DNA of 64,000 nt from Apium graveolens (lineage: Eukaryota > Streptophyta > Magnoliopsida > Apiales > Apiaceae). The notes under the pieces are model-generated. The model searched no databases. It was not told the DNA's origin and worked only from the letters and a program-made list of their open reading frames with translations. The translations under genes and the position numbers were made by a program. Location of the stretch: contig NW_027418149.1 of the NCBI RefSeq assembly GCF_009905375.1, positions 62,001 to 126,000 of the forward strand, given 5' to 3'. Below, one piece after another: positions 12,188-26,100 of this stretch (positions are counted from its first letter, which is position 1; every line of letters starts with the position of its first letter).

Positions 12188-12192
12188 AAGTG
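12188..12192. repeat. Target-site duplication, right (AAGTG)
   Basis: Second copy of AAGTG, directly after the CATCA terminus of the solo LTR. The satellite resumes with actcttatagggtgc. Confidence 0.93.
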
Positions 12193-15100
12193 ACTCTTAT
12201 AGGGTGCAAAGTGACTCTAATATGGTGAGAAGTGACTAACATGGTTAATTAGAACCAAAATGTGGACCAAAATTGAGTTGTATGAATATGGCACTAAAAG
12301 GTGGTAAAAGGATTTCTAATTGCATGTACATGATGTTAACATGTTAATTGTACCAACATATGATGGAAGTGACTCTTATAAGGTGCAAAGTGACTCTAAT
12401 ATGGTGAGAAGTCACTTACATGATTGATTAGAGACAAAATGTGGCCCAAAATTAACTTGTAGGAAAGGGGTACCAAGTGGTGGTTAAAGGATGTCTAATT
12501 GCATTTACGTGATGTTAACATGTTAATTGTATCAATATATGGGGCAAGTGACTCTTATAGGGTGTAAAGGTACTCTAATATGGTGAACAGTGACTTACAT
12601 GGTTGATTAGAGCCAAAATGTGGAAGAAAATTAACTTGTTTGAAAGTGGCATTAATAGGTGGTAAAAGGATGTCAAATTGGATGTATATGATGTTAACAT
12701 GTCAATTGTTGCATATATGGTGGAAAGTGACTCTTATAGGGTGCAAAGTGACTCTAATATGGTGAGAAGTGACTAACATGGTTAATTAGAACCAAAATGT
12801 GGACTAAAATTGACTTGTATGAATATGGCACTAAGAGGTGGTAAAAGGGTTTTTAATTGCATGTACATGATGTTAACATGTTAATTGTACAAATATATGA
12901 TGGCAAGTGACACTTATAAGGTGCAAAGTGACTCTAATATGGTGAGAAGTCACTTGTACGAATGGGGTACCAAGAGGTGGTTAAAGGATGTCTAATTGAA
13001 TGTACATGATGTTAACATGTTAATTATATCAATATTTGGTGGCAAGTGACTCTTATAGGGTGCAAAGTGACTGTAATATGGTGAAAAGTGACTAACATGG
13101 TTAATTAGAGCCAAAATGTGGACCAAAATTGACTTGTATGAATATGGCACTAAGAGGTGGTAAAAGGATTTCTAATTGCATGTACATGATGTTAACATGT
13201 TAATTGTACCAATATATGATGGCAAGTGACTCTTATAAGGTGCAAAGTGATCTAATATGGTGAGAAGTCACTTATATGATTGATTAGAGCCAAAATGTGG
13301 CCCAAAATTGACTTGTAGGAAAGGGGTACCAAGAGGTGGTTAAAGGATGTCTAATTGCATTAACATGATGTTAACATGTTAAATGTATCAATATATGGGG
13401 CAAGTGACTCTTATAGGGTGTAAAGGTACTCTAATATGGTGAACAGTGACTTACATGGTTGATTAGAGCCAAAATGTGGAACAAAATAAACTTGTATGAA
13501 AGTGGCATTAATAGGTGGTAAAGGGATGTCAAATTGGATGTATATGATGTTAACATGTCAATTGTTGCATATATGGTGGAAAGTGACTCTTATAGGGTGC
13601 AAAGTGACTCTAATATGGTGAGAAGTGACTAACATGGTTAATTAGAACCAAAATGTGGACTAAAATTGACTTGTATGAATATGGCACTAAGAGGTGGTAA
13701 AAGGATTTTTAATTGCATGTACATGATGTTAACATGTTAATTGTACAAATATATGATGGCAAGTGACACTTATAAGGTGCAAAGTGACTCTAATATGGTG
13801 AGAAGTCACTTGTACGAAAGGGGTACCAAGAGGTGGTTAAAGGATGTCTAATTGAATGTACATGATGTTAACATGTTAATTATATCAATATTTGGTGGCA
13901 AGTGACTCTTATAGGGTGCAAAGTGACTCTAATATGGTGAAAAGTGACTAACATGGTTAATTAGAACCAAAATGTGGACCAAAATTGACTTGTATGAATG
14001 TGGCACTAAGAGGTGGTAAAAGGATTTCTAATTGCATGTACATGATGTTAACATGTTAATTGTACCAATAAATGATGGCAAGTGACTCTTATAAGGTGCA
14101 AAGTGACTCTAATATGGTGAGAAGTCACTTAAATGATTTATTAGAGCCAAAATGTGGCCCAAAATTGACTTGTAGGAAAGGGGTACCAAGAGGTGGTTAA
14201 AGGATGTCTAATTGCATTTACGTGATGTTAACATGTTAATTGTATCAATATATGGGGCAAGTGACTCTTATAGGGTTTAAAGGTACTCTATTATGGTTAA
14301 CAATGACTTACATGGTTGATTAGAGCCAAAATGTGGAACAAAATTAACTTGTATGAAAGTGGCATTAATAGGTGGTAAAAGGATGTCAAATTGGATGTAT
14401 ATGATCTTAACTTGTCAATTGTTGCATATATGGTGGAAAGTGACTCTTATAGGGTGCAAAGTGACTCTAATATGGTGAGAAGTGACTAACATGGTTAATT
14501 AGAACCAAAATGTGGACCAAAATTGACTTGTATGAATATGGCACTAAGAGGTGGTAAAAGGATTTCTAATTGCATGTACATGATGTTAACATGTTAATTG
14601 TACCAATATATGATGGAAGTGACTCTTATAAGGTGTAAAGTGACTGTAATATGGTGAGAAGTCACTTACATGATTGATTAGAGACAAAATGTGCCCCAAA
14701 ATTAACTTGTAGGAAAGGGGTACCAAGAGGTGGTTAAAGGATGTCTAATTGCATTTACGTGATGTTAATATGTTAATTATATCAATATTTGGTGGCAAGT
14801 GACTCTTAAAAGGTGCAAAGTGACTCTAATATGGTGAAAAGTGACTAACATGGTTAATTAGAACCAAAATGTGGACTAAAATTGACTTGTATGAATATGG
14901 CACTAAGAGGTGGTAAAAGGATTTTTAATTGCATGTACATGATGTTAACATGTTAATTGTACAAATATATGATGGCAAGTGACACTTATAAGGTGCAAAG
15001 TGACTCTAATATGGTGAGAAGTCACTTGTACGAAAGGGGTACCAAGAGGTGGTTAAAGGATGTCTAATTGAATGTACATGATGTTAACATGTTAATTATA

Positions 15101-18100
15101 TCAATATTTGGTGGCAAGTGACTCTTATAGGGTGCAAAGTGACTCTAATATGGTGAAAAGTGACTAAAATGGTTCATTAGAACCAAAATGTCGACCAAAA
15201 TTGACTTGTATGAATATGGCACTAAGAGGTGGTAATAGGATTTCTAATTGCATGTACATGATGTTAACATGTTAATTGTACCACTATATGATGGTAAGTG
15301 ACTCTTATAAGGTGCAAAGTGACTCTAATATGGTGAGAAGTCACTTACATGATTGATTAGAGCCAAAATGTGGCCCAAAATTGACTTGTAGGAAAGGGGT
15401 ACCAAGAGGTGGTTAAAGGATGTCTAATTGCATTTACGTGATGTTAACATGTTAATTATATCAATATATGGGGCAAGTGACTCTTATAGGGTGTAAAGGT
15501 ACTCTAATATGGTGAACAGTGACTTACATGGTTGATTAGAGCCAAAATGTGGAACAAAATTAACTTGTATGAAAGTGGCATTAATAGGTGGTAAAAGGAT
15601 GTCAAATTGGATGTATATGAATGTTAACATGTCAATTGTTGGATATATGGTGGAAAGTGACTCTTAGAGGGTGCAAAGTGACTCTAATATGGTGAGAAGT
15701 GACTAACATGGTTAATTAGAACCAAAATGTGGACCAAAATTGACTTGTATGAATATGGCACTAAGAGGTGGTAAAAGGATTTCTAATTGCATGTACATGA
15801 TGTTAACATGTTAATTGTACCAATATATGATGGAAGTGACTCTTATAAGGTGCAAAGTGACTCTAATATGGTGAGAAGTCACTTACATGATTGATTAGAG
15901 ACAAAATGTGGCCCAAAATTAACTTGTAGGAAAGGGGTACCAAGAGGTGGTTAAAGCATGTCTAATTGCATTTACGTGATGTTAACATGTTAATTGTATC
16001 AATATATGGGGCAAATAACTCTTATAGGGTGTAAACGTACTCTAATATGGTGAAGAGTGACTAATATGGTTGATTAGAACCAAAATGTGGAACAAAATTA
16101 ACTTGTATGAAAGTGGCATTAATAGGTGGTAAAAGGATGTCAAATTGGATGTATATGATGTTAACATGTCAATTGTTGCATATATGGTGGAAAGTGAGTC
16201 TTATAGGGTGCAAAGTGACTCTAATATGGTGAGAAGTGACCAACATGGTTAATTAGAACCAAAATGTGGACCAAAATTTACTTGTATGAATATGGCACTA
16301 AGAGGTGGTAAAAGGATTTCTAATTGCATGTACATGATGTTAACAAGTTAATTGTACCAATTTATGATGGCAAGTGACTCTTATAAGGTGCAAAGTGACT
16401 CTAATATGGTGAGAAGTCACTTACATAATTGATTATAGCCAAAATGTGGCCCAAAATTGACTTGTACGAAAGGGGTACCAAGAGGTGGTTAAAGTATGTC
16501 TAATTGCATGTACATGATGTTAACATGTTAATTATATCAATATTTGGTGGCAAGTGACTCTTATAGGGTGCAATGTGACTCTAATATGGTGAAAAGTGAC
16601 TAACATGGTTAATTAGAACCAGAATGTGGACCAAAATTGACTTGTATGAATATGGCACTAAGAGGTGGTAAAAGGATTTCTAATTGCATGTACATGATGT
16701 TAACATGTTAATTGTACCAATATATGATGGCAAGTGACTCTTATAAGGTGCAAAGTGATCTAATATGGTGAGAAGTCACTTACATGATTGATTAGAGCCA
16801 AAATGTGGCCCAAAATTGACTTGTAGGAAAGGGGTACCAAGAGGTGGTTAAAGGATGTCTAATTGCATTAACATGATGTTAACATGTTAATTGTATCAAT
16901 ATATGGGGCAAGTGACTCTTATAGGGTGTAAAGGTACTCTAATATGGTGAACAGTGACTTACATGGTTGATTAGAGCCAAAATGTGGAACAAAATAAACT
17001 TGTATGAAAGTGGCATTAATAGGTGGTAAAGGGATGTCAAATTGGATGTATATGATGTTAACATGTCAATTGTTGCATATATGGTGGAAAGTGACTCTTA
17101 TAGGGTGCAAAGTGACTCTAATATGGTGAGAAGTGACTAACATGGTTAATTAGAACCAAAATGTGGACTAAAATTGACTTGTATGAATATGGCACTAAGA
17201 GGTGGTAAAAGGATTTTTAATTGCATGTACATGATGTTAACATGTTAATTGTACAAATATATGATGGCAAGTGACACTTATAAGGTGCAAAGTGACTCTA
17301 ATATGGTGAGAAGTCACTTGTACGAAAGGGGTACCAAGAGGTGTTTAAAGGATGTCTAATTGAATGTACATGATGTTAACATGTTAATTATATCAATATT
17401 TGGTGGCAAGTGACTCTTATAGGGTGCAAAGTGACTCTAATATGGTGAAAAGTGACTAACATGGTTAATTAGAACCAAAATGTGGACCAAAATTGACTTG
17501 TATGAATGTGGCACTAAGAGGTGGTAAAAGGATTTCTAATTGCATGTACATGATGTTAACATGTTAATTGTACCAATAAATGATGGCAAGTGACTCTTAT
17601 AAGGTGCAAAGTGACTCTCATATGGTGAGAAGTCACTTAAATGATTTATTAGAGCCAAAATGTGGCCCAAAATTGACTTGTAGAAAAGGGGTACCAAGAG
17701 GTGGTTAAAGGATGTCTAATTGCATTTACGTGATGTTAACATGTTAATTGTATCAATATATGGGGCAAGTGACTCTTATAGGGTTTAAAGGTACTCTAAT
17801 ATGGTGAACAATGACTTACATGGTTGATTAGAGCCAAAATGTGGAACAAAATTAACTTGTATGAAAGTGGCATTAATAGGTGGTAAAAGGATGTCAAATT
17901 GGATGTATATAATCTTAACTTGTCAATTGTTGCATATATGGTGGAAAGTGACTCTTATAGGGTGCAAAGTGACTCTAATATGGTGAGAAGTGACTAACAT
18001 GGTTAATTAGAACCAAAATGTGGACCAAAATTGACTTGTATGAATATGGCACTAAGAGGTGGTAAAAGGATTTCTAATTGCATGTACATGATGTTGACAT

Positions 18101-21100
18101 GTTAATTGTACCAATATATGATGGAAGTGACTCTTATAAGGTGCAAAGTGACTGTAATATGGTGAGAAGTCACTTACATGATTGATTAGAGACAAAATGT
18201 GCCCCAAAATTAACTTGTAGGAAAGGGGTACCAAGAGGTGGTTAAAGGATGTCTAATTGCATTTACGTGATGTTAACATGTTAATTATATCAATATTTGG
18301 TGGCAAGTGACTCTTATAGGGTGCAAAGTGACTCTAATATGGTGAAAAGTGACTAACATGGTTCATTAGAACCAAAATGTCGACCAAAATTGACTTGTAT
18401 GAATATGGCACTAAGAGGTGGTAAGAGGATTTCTAATTGCATGTACATGATGTTAACATGTTAATTGTACCAATATATGATGGCAAGTGACTCTTATAAG
18501 GTGCAAAGTGACTCTAATATGGTGAGAAGTCACTTACATGATTGATTAGAGCCAAAATGTGGCCCAAAATTGACTTGTAGGAAAGGGGTACCAAGAGGTG
18601 GTTAAAGGATGTCTAATTGCATTTACATGATGTTAACATGTTAATTATATCAATATATGGGGCAAGTGACTCTTATAGGGTGTAAAGGTACTCTAATATG
18701 GTGAACAGTGACTTACATGGTTGATTAGAGCCAAAATGTGGAACAAAATTAACTTGTATGAAAGTGGCATTAATAGGTGGTAAAAGGATGTCAAATTGGA
18801 TGTATATGAATGTTAACATGTCAATTGTTGGATATATGGTGGAAAGTGACTCTTATAGGGTGCAAAGTGACTCTAATATGGTGAGAAGTGACTAACATGG
18901 TTAATTAGAACCAAAATGTGGACCAAAATTGACTTGTATGAATATGGCACTAAGAGGTGGTAAAAGGATTTCTAATTGCATGTACATGATGTTAACATGT
19001 TAATTGTACCAATCTATGATGGAAGTGACTCTTATAAGGTGCAAAGTGACTCTAATATGGTGAGAAGTCACTTACATGATTGATTAGAGACAAAATGTGG
19101 CCCAAAATTAACTTGTAGGAAAGGTGTACCAAGAGGTGGTTAAAGGATGTCTAATTGCATTTACGTGATGTTAACATGTTAATTGTATCAATATATGGGG
19201 GCAAGTGACTCTTATAGGGTAACGGTACTCTAATATGGTGAAGAGTGACTTACATGGTTGATTAGAGCCAAAATGTGGAACAAAATTAACTTGTATGAAA
19301 GTGGCATTAATAGGTGGTAAAAGGATGTCAAATTGGATGTATATGAATGTTAACATGTCAATTGTTGGATATATGGTGGAAAGTGACTCTTAGAGGGTGC
19401 AAAGTGACTCTAATACGGTGAGAAGTGACTAACATGGTTAATTAGAACCAAAATGTGGACCAAAATTGACTTGTATGAATGTGGCACTAAGAGGTGGTAA
19501 AAGGATTTCTAATTGCATGTACATGATGTTAACATGTTAATTGTACCAATCTATGATGGAAGTGACTCTTATAAGGTGCAAAGTGACTCTAATATGGTGA
19601 GAAGTCACTTACATGATTGATTAGAGACAAAATGTGGCCCAAAATTAACTTGTAGGAAAGGGGTACCAAGAGGTGTTTAAAGGATGTCTAATTGCATTTA
19701 CGTGATGTTAACATGTTAATTGTATCAATATATGGGGCAAGTGACTCTTATAGGGTGTAACGGTACTCTAATATGGTGAAGAGTGACTTACATGGTTGAT
19801 TAGAGCCAAAATGTGGAACAAAATTAACTTGTATGAAAGTGGCATTAATAGGTGGTAAAAGGATGTCAAATTGGATGTATATGATGTTAACATGTCAATT
19901 GTTTCATATATGGTGGAAAGTGACTCTTATAGGGTGCAAAGTGACTCTAATATGGTGAGCAGTGACTAACATGGTTAATTAGAACCAAAATATGGACCAA
20001 AATTGACTTGTATGAATATGGCACTAAGAGGTGGTAAAAGGATTTCTAATTGCATGTACATTATTTTAACATGTTAATTGTACCAATATATAATGGCAAG
20101 TGACTCTTATAAGGTGCAAAGTGACTCTAATATGGTGAGAAGTCACTTACATGATTGATTAGAGCCAAAATGTGGCCCAAAATTGACTTGTAGGAAAGGG
20201 TACCAAGAGGTGGTTAAAGGATGTCTAATTGCATTTACGTGATGTTAATATGTTAATTGTATCAATATATGGGGCAAGTGACTCTTATAGGGTGTAAAGG
20301 TACACTAATATGGTGAACAATGACTTACATGGTTGATTAGAGCCAAAATGTGGAACAAAATTAACTTGTATAAAGTGGCATTAATAGGTGGTAAAAGGAT
20401 GTCAAATTAGATGTATATAATGTTAACATGTCAATTGTTGCATATATGGTGGAAAGTGACTCTTATAGGGTGCAAAGTGACTCTAATATAGTGAGAAGTG
20501 ACTAACATGGTTAATTAGAACCAAAATGTGGACTAAAATTGACTTGTATGAATATGGCACTAAGAGGTGGTAAAAGGGTTTTTAATTGCATGTACATGAT
20601 GTTAACATGTTAATTGTACAAATATATGATGGCAAGTGACATTTATAAGGTGCAAAGTGACTCTAATATGGTGAGAAGTCACTTGTACGAATGGGGTACC
20701 AAGAGGTGGTTAAAGGATGTCTAATTGAATGTACATGATGTTAACATGTTAATTATATCAATATTTGGTGGCAAGTGACTCTTATAGGGTGCAAAGTGAC
20801 TGTAATATGGTGAAAAGTGACTAACATGGTTAATTAGAACCAAAATGTGGACCAAAATTGACTTGTATGAATATGGCACTAAGAGGTGGTAAAAGGATTT
20901 CTAATTGCATGTACATGATGTTAACATGTTAATTGTACCAATATATGATGGCAAGTGACTCTTATAAGGTGCAAAGTGATCTAATATGGTGATAAGTCAC
21001 TTACATGATTGATTAGAGCCAAAATCTGGCTCAAAATTGACTTGTAGGAAAGGTGTACCAAGAGGTGGTTAAAGGATGTCTAATTGCATTTACGTGATGT

Positions 21101-22177
21101 TAACATGTTAATTGTATCAATATATGGGGCAAGTGACTCTTATAGGGTGTAAAGGTACTCTAATATGGTGAACAGTGACTTACATGGTTGATTAGAGCCA
21201 AAATGTGGAACAAAATTAACTTTTATGAAAGTGGCATTAATAGGTGGTAAAGGGATGTCAAATTGGATGTATATCATGTTAACATGTCAATTGTTGCATA
21301 TATGGTGGAAAGTGACTCTTATAGGGTGCAAAGTGACTCTAATATGGTGAGAAGTGACTAACATGGTTAATTAGAACCAAAATGTGGACTAAAATTGACT
21401 TGTATGAATATGGCACTAAGAGGTGGTAAAAGGATTTTTAATTGCATGTACATGATGTTAACATGTTAATTGTACAAATATATGATGGCAAGTGACACTT
21501 ATAAGGTGCAAAGTGACTCTAATATGGTGAGAAGTCACTTGTACGAAAGGGGTACCAAGAGGTGGTTAAAGGATGTCTAATTGAATGTACATGATGTTAA
21601 CATGTTAATTATATCAATATTTGGTGGCAAGTGACTCTTATAGGGTGCAAAGTGACTCTAATATGGTGAAAAGTGACTAACATGGTTAATTAGAACCAAA
21701 ATATGGACCAAAATTTACTTGTATGAATATGGCACTAAGAGGTGGTAAAAGGATTTCTAATTGCATGTACATGATGTTAACATGTTAATTGTACCAATAT
21801 ATGATGGCAAGTGACTCTTATAAGGTGCAAAGTGACTCTAATATGGTGAGAAGTCACTTAAATGATTTATTAGAGCCAAAATGTGGCCCAAAATTGACTT
21901 GTAGGAAAGGGGTACCAAGAGGTGGTTAAAGGATGTCTAATTGCATTTACGTGATGTTAACATGTTAATTGTATCAATATATGGGGCAAGTGACTCTTAT
22001 AGGGTGTAAAGGTACTCTAATATGGTGAACAGTGACTTATATGGTTGATTAGAGCCAAAATGTGGAACAAAATTAACTTGTATGAAAGTGGCATTAATAG
22101 GTGGTAAAGGGATGTCAAATAGGATGTATATGATGTTAACATGTCAATTGTTGCATATATGGTGGAAAGTGAATCTT

Positions 22178-22333
22178 TTGTTTTTGCTAATTAAATAATT
22201 TTGTAACCCAAAAAAAAGAATACAATTAAGAGGGGCATACCCCAATAGTCAAGAAGAAGTCCCGTGGCTGGCAACTAAAAACCTATCTGAGAAGCCACTA
22301 TATCCCAAGGTCAGGAACTAATAAAGCATTACA
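22178..22333 (-). other. LINE 3' UTR and tail
   Basis: About 156 bp between the ORF2 stop codon and the satellite. On the minus strand it ends with a T8 run, ggttacaaaattatttaat and a short A-rich tail. No other feature is visible. Confidence 0.7.
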
Positions 22334-23119
22334 TTAGTAAAACATTAAAACCAAAGAAGGGTTTAAACCAACCCATTTTTGGAACGTAGCCGAAGAGAAC
22401 AATTTCTCTTTTACAATGCGTCTAATAGTACTAATAATAGTCAAAGTAGGATTAGAAGCTCCAGGGTTATGGAGTCTAAAATTTCTTTCTTTCCATGTGT
22501 AGTACACGGCAGTAGAGAAAAACAAGCCCGCAATTTTTAACTCCTTCTTCTTCAATTGGCTAGTAACAAAGTGCCCCTGGATGCAGTCATTCCAATCTTC
22601 CGAGAAATGGAAGTGGAGAGCTTTACGCACAAGATCAAAATATGGACAGTTTGAGAAAATGTGATGGATGGATTCACAATCATTGTAGCAAAGAATACAA
22701 ACCGGATCAACCTGCATGCCAAATGAAACCATACGATCCTTTGATAGAAGTCTATTAAGAATAGCAAGCCATGTGATAAAAGAGCATTTTGGAACCGAGA
22801 AGCTATTCCAAACAAAATCCGACCAGGGCACTAAAGCATTCGAAGCACGGACAGAGTCCCAAATATTGGTTATCTTAATATTCCGAGTGAGAAGACCATC
22901 CCAAGATATAACATCCGATCTACAAATCCTAACCGAATTTGCAATGTTTCTGACCTCAATAATGTCCACATGATTAGAAGAGGGAAGATCCCAAATCCCA
23001 TTACGAAGATAGACATTAATAGGCACCATCGAGGTAGATTCTGCTGTGGATATAATAGAATCAGATATTTTGATAAGAGATTTACCATTCGCCCAAGGAT
23101 CATGCCAGAAAGAAAACAC
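22334..23119 (-). pseudogene. LINE ORF2 C-terminal fragment with zf-RVT domain
   Basis: An open frame of 261 codons, with no stop or frameshift until its natural TAA. The family is the ORF2 polyprotein (endonuclease plus reverse transcriptase) of plant non-LTR retrotransposons, of which only the segment after the catalytic RT core is left. Residues 4-9 FWHDPW match the conserved post-RT motif. The zf-RVT domain spans about residues 84-170, with W87 and W99, then VPKCSFITWLAI (109-120) and the zinc-knuckle ligands C141, C144, H152/H153 and C158. Residues 207-235 (YTWKERN and the following helix) match the usual C-terminus. The first Met is fortuitous, since the frame stays open upstream to the satellite boundary. 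The RT catalytic FADD box and the endonuclease are absent, so the fragment is inactive. The intact frame suggests a fairly recent insertion. Confidence 0.9.
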
Positions 23120-26100
23120 CGAATTTGGCCAAAGTGACTCTAAAATGGTGAGAAGTGACTAACATGGTTAATTAGAACCAAAATGTGGACCAAAATTGAC
23201 TTGTATGAATATGGCACTAAGAGGTGGTAAAAGGGTTTTTAATTGCATGTACATGATGTTAACATGTTAATTGTACAAATATATGATGGCAAGTGACACT
23301 TATAAGGTGCAAAGTGACTCTAATATGGTGAGAAGTCACTTGTACGAATGGGGTACCAAGAGGTGGTTAAAGGATGTCTAATTGAATGTACATGATGTTA
23401 ACATGTTAATTATATCAATATTTGGTGGCAAGTGACTCTTATAGGGTGCAAAGTGACTGTAATATGGTGAAAAGTGACTAACATGGTTAATTAGAACCAA
23501 AATGTGGACCAAAATTGACTTGTATGAATATGGCACTAAGAGGTGGTAAAAGGATTTCTAATTGCATGTACATGATGTTAACATGTTAATTGTACCAATA
23601 TATGATGGCAAGTGACTCTTATAAGGTGCAAAGTGATCTAATATGGTGAGAAGTCACTTACATGATTGATTAGAGCCAAAATGTGGCCCAAAATTGACTT
23701 GTAGGAAAGGGGTACCAAGAGGTGGTTAAAGAATGTCTAATTGCATTTACGTGATGTTAACATGTTAATTGTATCAATATATGGGGCAAGTGACTCTTAT
23801 AGGGTGTAAAGGTACTCTAATATGGTGAACAGTGACTTACATGGTTGATTAGAGCCAAAATGTGGAACAAAATTAACTTGTATGAAAGTGGCATTAATAG
23901 GTGGTAAAGGGATGTCAAATTGGATGTATATGATGTTAACATGTCAATTGTTGCATATATGGTGGAAAGTGACTCTTATAGGGTGCAAAGTGACTCTAAT
24001 ATGGTGAGAAGTGACTAACATGGTTAATTAGAACCAAAATGTGGACTAAAATTGACTTGTATGAATATGGCACTAAGAGGTGGTAAAAGGGTTTTTAATT
24101 GCATGTACATGATGTTAACATGTTAATTGTACAAATATATGATGGCAAGTGACACTTATAAGGTGCAAAGTGACTCTAATATGGTGAGAAGTCACTTGGA
24201 CGAATGGGGTACCAAGAGGTGGTTAAAGGATGTCTAATTGAATGTACATGATGTTAACATGTTAATTATATCAATATTTGGTGGCAAGTGACGCTTATAG
24301 GGTGCAAACTGACTGTAATATGGTGAAAAGTGACTAACATGGTTAATTAGAACCAAAATGTGGACCAAAATTGACTTGTATGAATATGGCACTAAGAGGT
24401 GGTAAAAGGATTTCTAATTGCATGTACATGATCTTAACATGTTAATTGTACCAATATATGATGGCAAGTGACTCTTATAAGGTGCAAAGTGATCTAATAT
24501 GGTGAGAAGTCACTTACATGATTGATTAGAGCCAAAATGTGGCCCAAAATTGACTTGTAGGAAAGGGGTACCAAGAGGTGGTTAAAGGATGTCTAATTGC
24601 ATTTACGTGATGTTAACATGTTAATTGTATCAATATATGGGGCAAGTGACTCTTATAGGGTGTAAAGGTACTCTAATATGGTGAACAGTGACTTACATGG
24701 TTGATTAGAGCCAAAATGTGGAACAAAATTAACTTGTATGAAAGTGGCATTAATAGGTGGTAAAGGGATGTCAAATTGCATGTATATGATGTTAACATGT
24801 CAATTGTTGCATATATGGTGGAAAGTGACTCTTATAGGGTGCAAAGTGACTCTAATATGGTGAGAAGTGACTAACATGGTTAATTAGAACCAAAATGTGG
24901 ACTAAAATTGACTTGTATGAATATGGCACTAAGAGGTGGTAAAAGGGTTTTTAATTACATGTACATGATGTTAACATGTTAATTGTACAAATATATGATG
25001 GCAAGTGACACTTATAAGGTGCAAAGTGACTCTAATATGGTGAGAAGTCACCTGTACGAATGGGGTACCAAGAGGTGGTTAAAGGATGTCTAATTGAATG
25101 TACATGATGTTAACATGTTAATTATATCAATATTTGGTGGCAAGTGACGCTTATAGGGTGCAAACTGACTGTAATATGGTGAAAAGTGACTAACATGGTT
25201 AATTAGAACCAAAATGTGGACCAAAATTGACTTGTATGAATATGGCACTAAGAGGTGGTAAAAGGATTTCTAATTGCATGTACATGATCTTAACATGTTA
25301 ATTGTACCAATATATGATGGCAAGTGACTCTTATAAGGTGCAAAGTGATCTAATATGGTGAGAAGTCACTTACATGATTGATTAGAGCCAAAATGTGGCC
25401 CAAAATTGACTTGTAGGAAAGGGGTACCAAGAGGTGGTTAAAGGATGTCTAATTGCATTTACGTGATGTTAACATGTTAATTGTATCAATATATGGGGCA
25501 AGTGACTCTTATAGGGTGTAAAGGTACTCTAATATGGTGAACAGTGACTTACATGGTTGATTAGAGCCAAAATGTGGAACAAAATTACCTTGTATGAAAG
25601 TGGCATTAATAGGTGGTAAAGGGATGTCAAATTGGATGTATATGATGTTAACATGTCAATTGTTGCATATATGGTGGAAAGTGACTCTTATAGGGTGCAA
25701 AGTGACTCTAATATGGTGAGAAGTGACTAACATGGTTAATTAGAACCAAAATGTGGACTAAAATTGACTTGTATGAATATGGCACTAAGAGGTGGTAAAA
25801 GGGTTTTTAATTGCATGTACATGATGTTAACATGTTAATTGTACAAATATATGATGGCAAGTGACACTTATAAGGTGCAAAGTGACTCTAATATGGTGAG
25901 AAGTCACTTGGACGAATGGGGTACCAAGAGGTGGTTAAAGGATGTCTAATTGAATGTACATGATGTTAACATGTTAATTATATCAATATTTGGTGGCAAG
26001 TGACGCTTATAGGGTGCAAACTGACTGTAATATGGTGAAAAGTGACTAACATGGTTATTAGAACCAAAATGTGGACCAAAATTGACTTGTATGAATATGG

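Larger units (their letters stand above)
10875..20349 (+). repeat. Second, rearranged copy of the block starting at position 1
   Basis: The private markers of 1-1073 reappear in order. These are catgtacattattttaac at ~11113 (compare 240), the A variant ataaagtggc at 11431 (compare 556), and a B monomer with gcactaaaaggtgg at ~12290 (compare 743). The offset is 10875 bp before the solo LTR and ~11547 bp after it. The A-D/E-B-C pair occurs once here (A at 12621 and 13478), then A with atcttaactt at 14404. Beyond this the order is reshuffled, with a D/E at 14869 and gtcgacc at 15190 and 18379. ataaagtggc recurs at 20370, marking the next reiteration. Confidence 0.75.
22178..23129 (-). mobile_element. 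5'-truncated LINE (plant L1-like), 3' end only
   Basis: A 952-bp non-satellite insert on the minus strand. It contains the C-terminal part of ORF2 followed by a ~156-bp 3' UTR and a weak A-rich tail (gcaaaaacaaaag on the minus strand). It is cut off at its 5' side inside ORF2, as expected from incomplete target-primed reverse transcription. The uninterrupted equivalent is the A monomer near 27391, which shares two private variants with the flanks (gtgaatctt and gactctaaaatgg). Against that reference, 8 bp of target (atagggtg) are missing and there is no clear target duplication. An aaagtga at both flanks (22166-22172, 23131-23137) could be read as a 7-bp duplication, but that word occurs normally in the satellite. 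Confidence 0.88.

Noticed and set aside
18052..18234. Short open frames of 60-87 codons in the satellite (also at 19171, 25946, 31767, 34759 and 42745)
   Set aside because: They lie entirely within monomers or run from a monomer into the LTR. They change with single variants, have no domain or start context, and other copies of the same monomers have stops.
22552..22973. Overlapping open frames on both strands inside the LINE
   Set aside because: They are shadows of the 261-codon ORF2 frame, which alone shows the zf-RVT motif.
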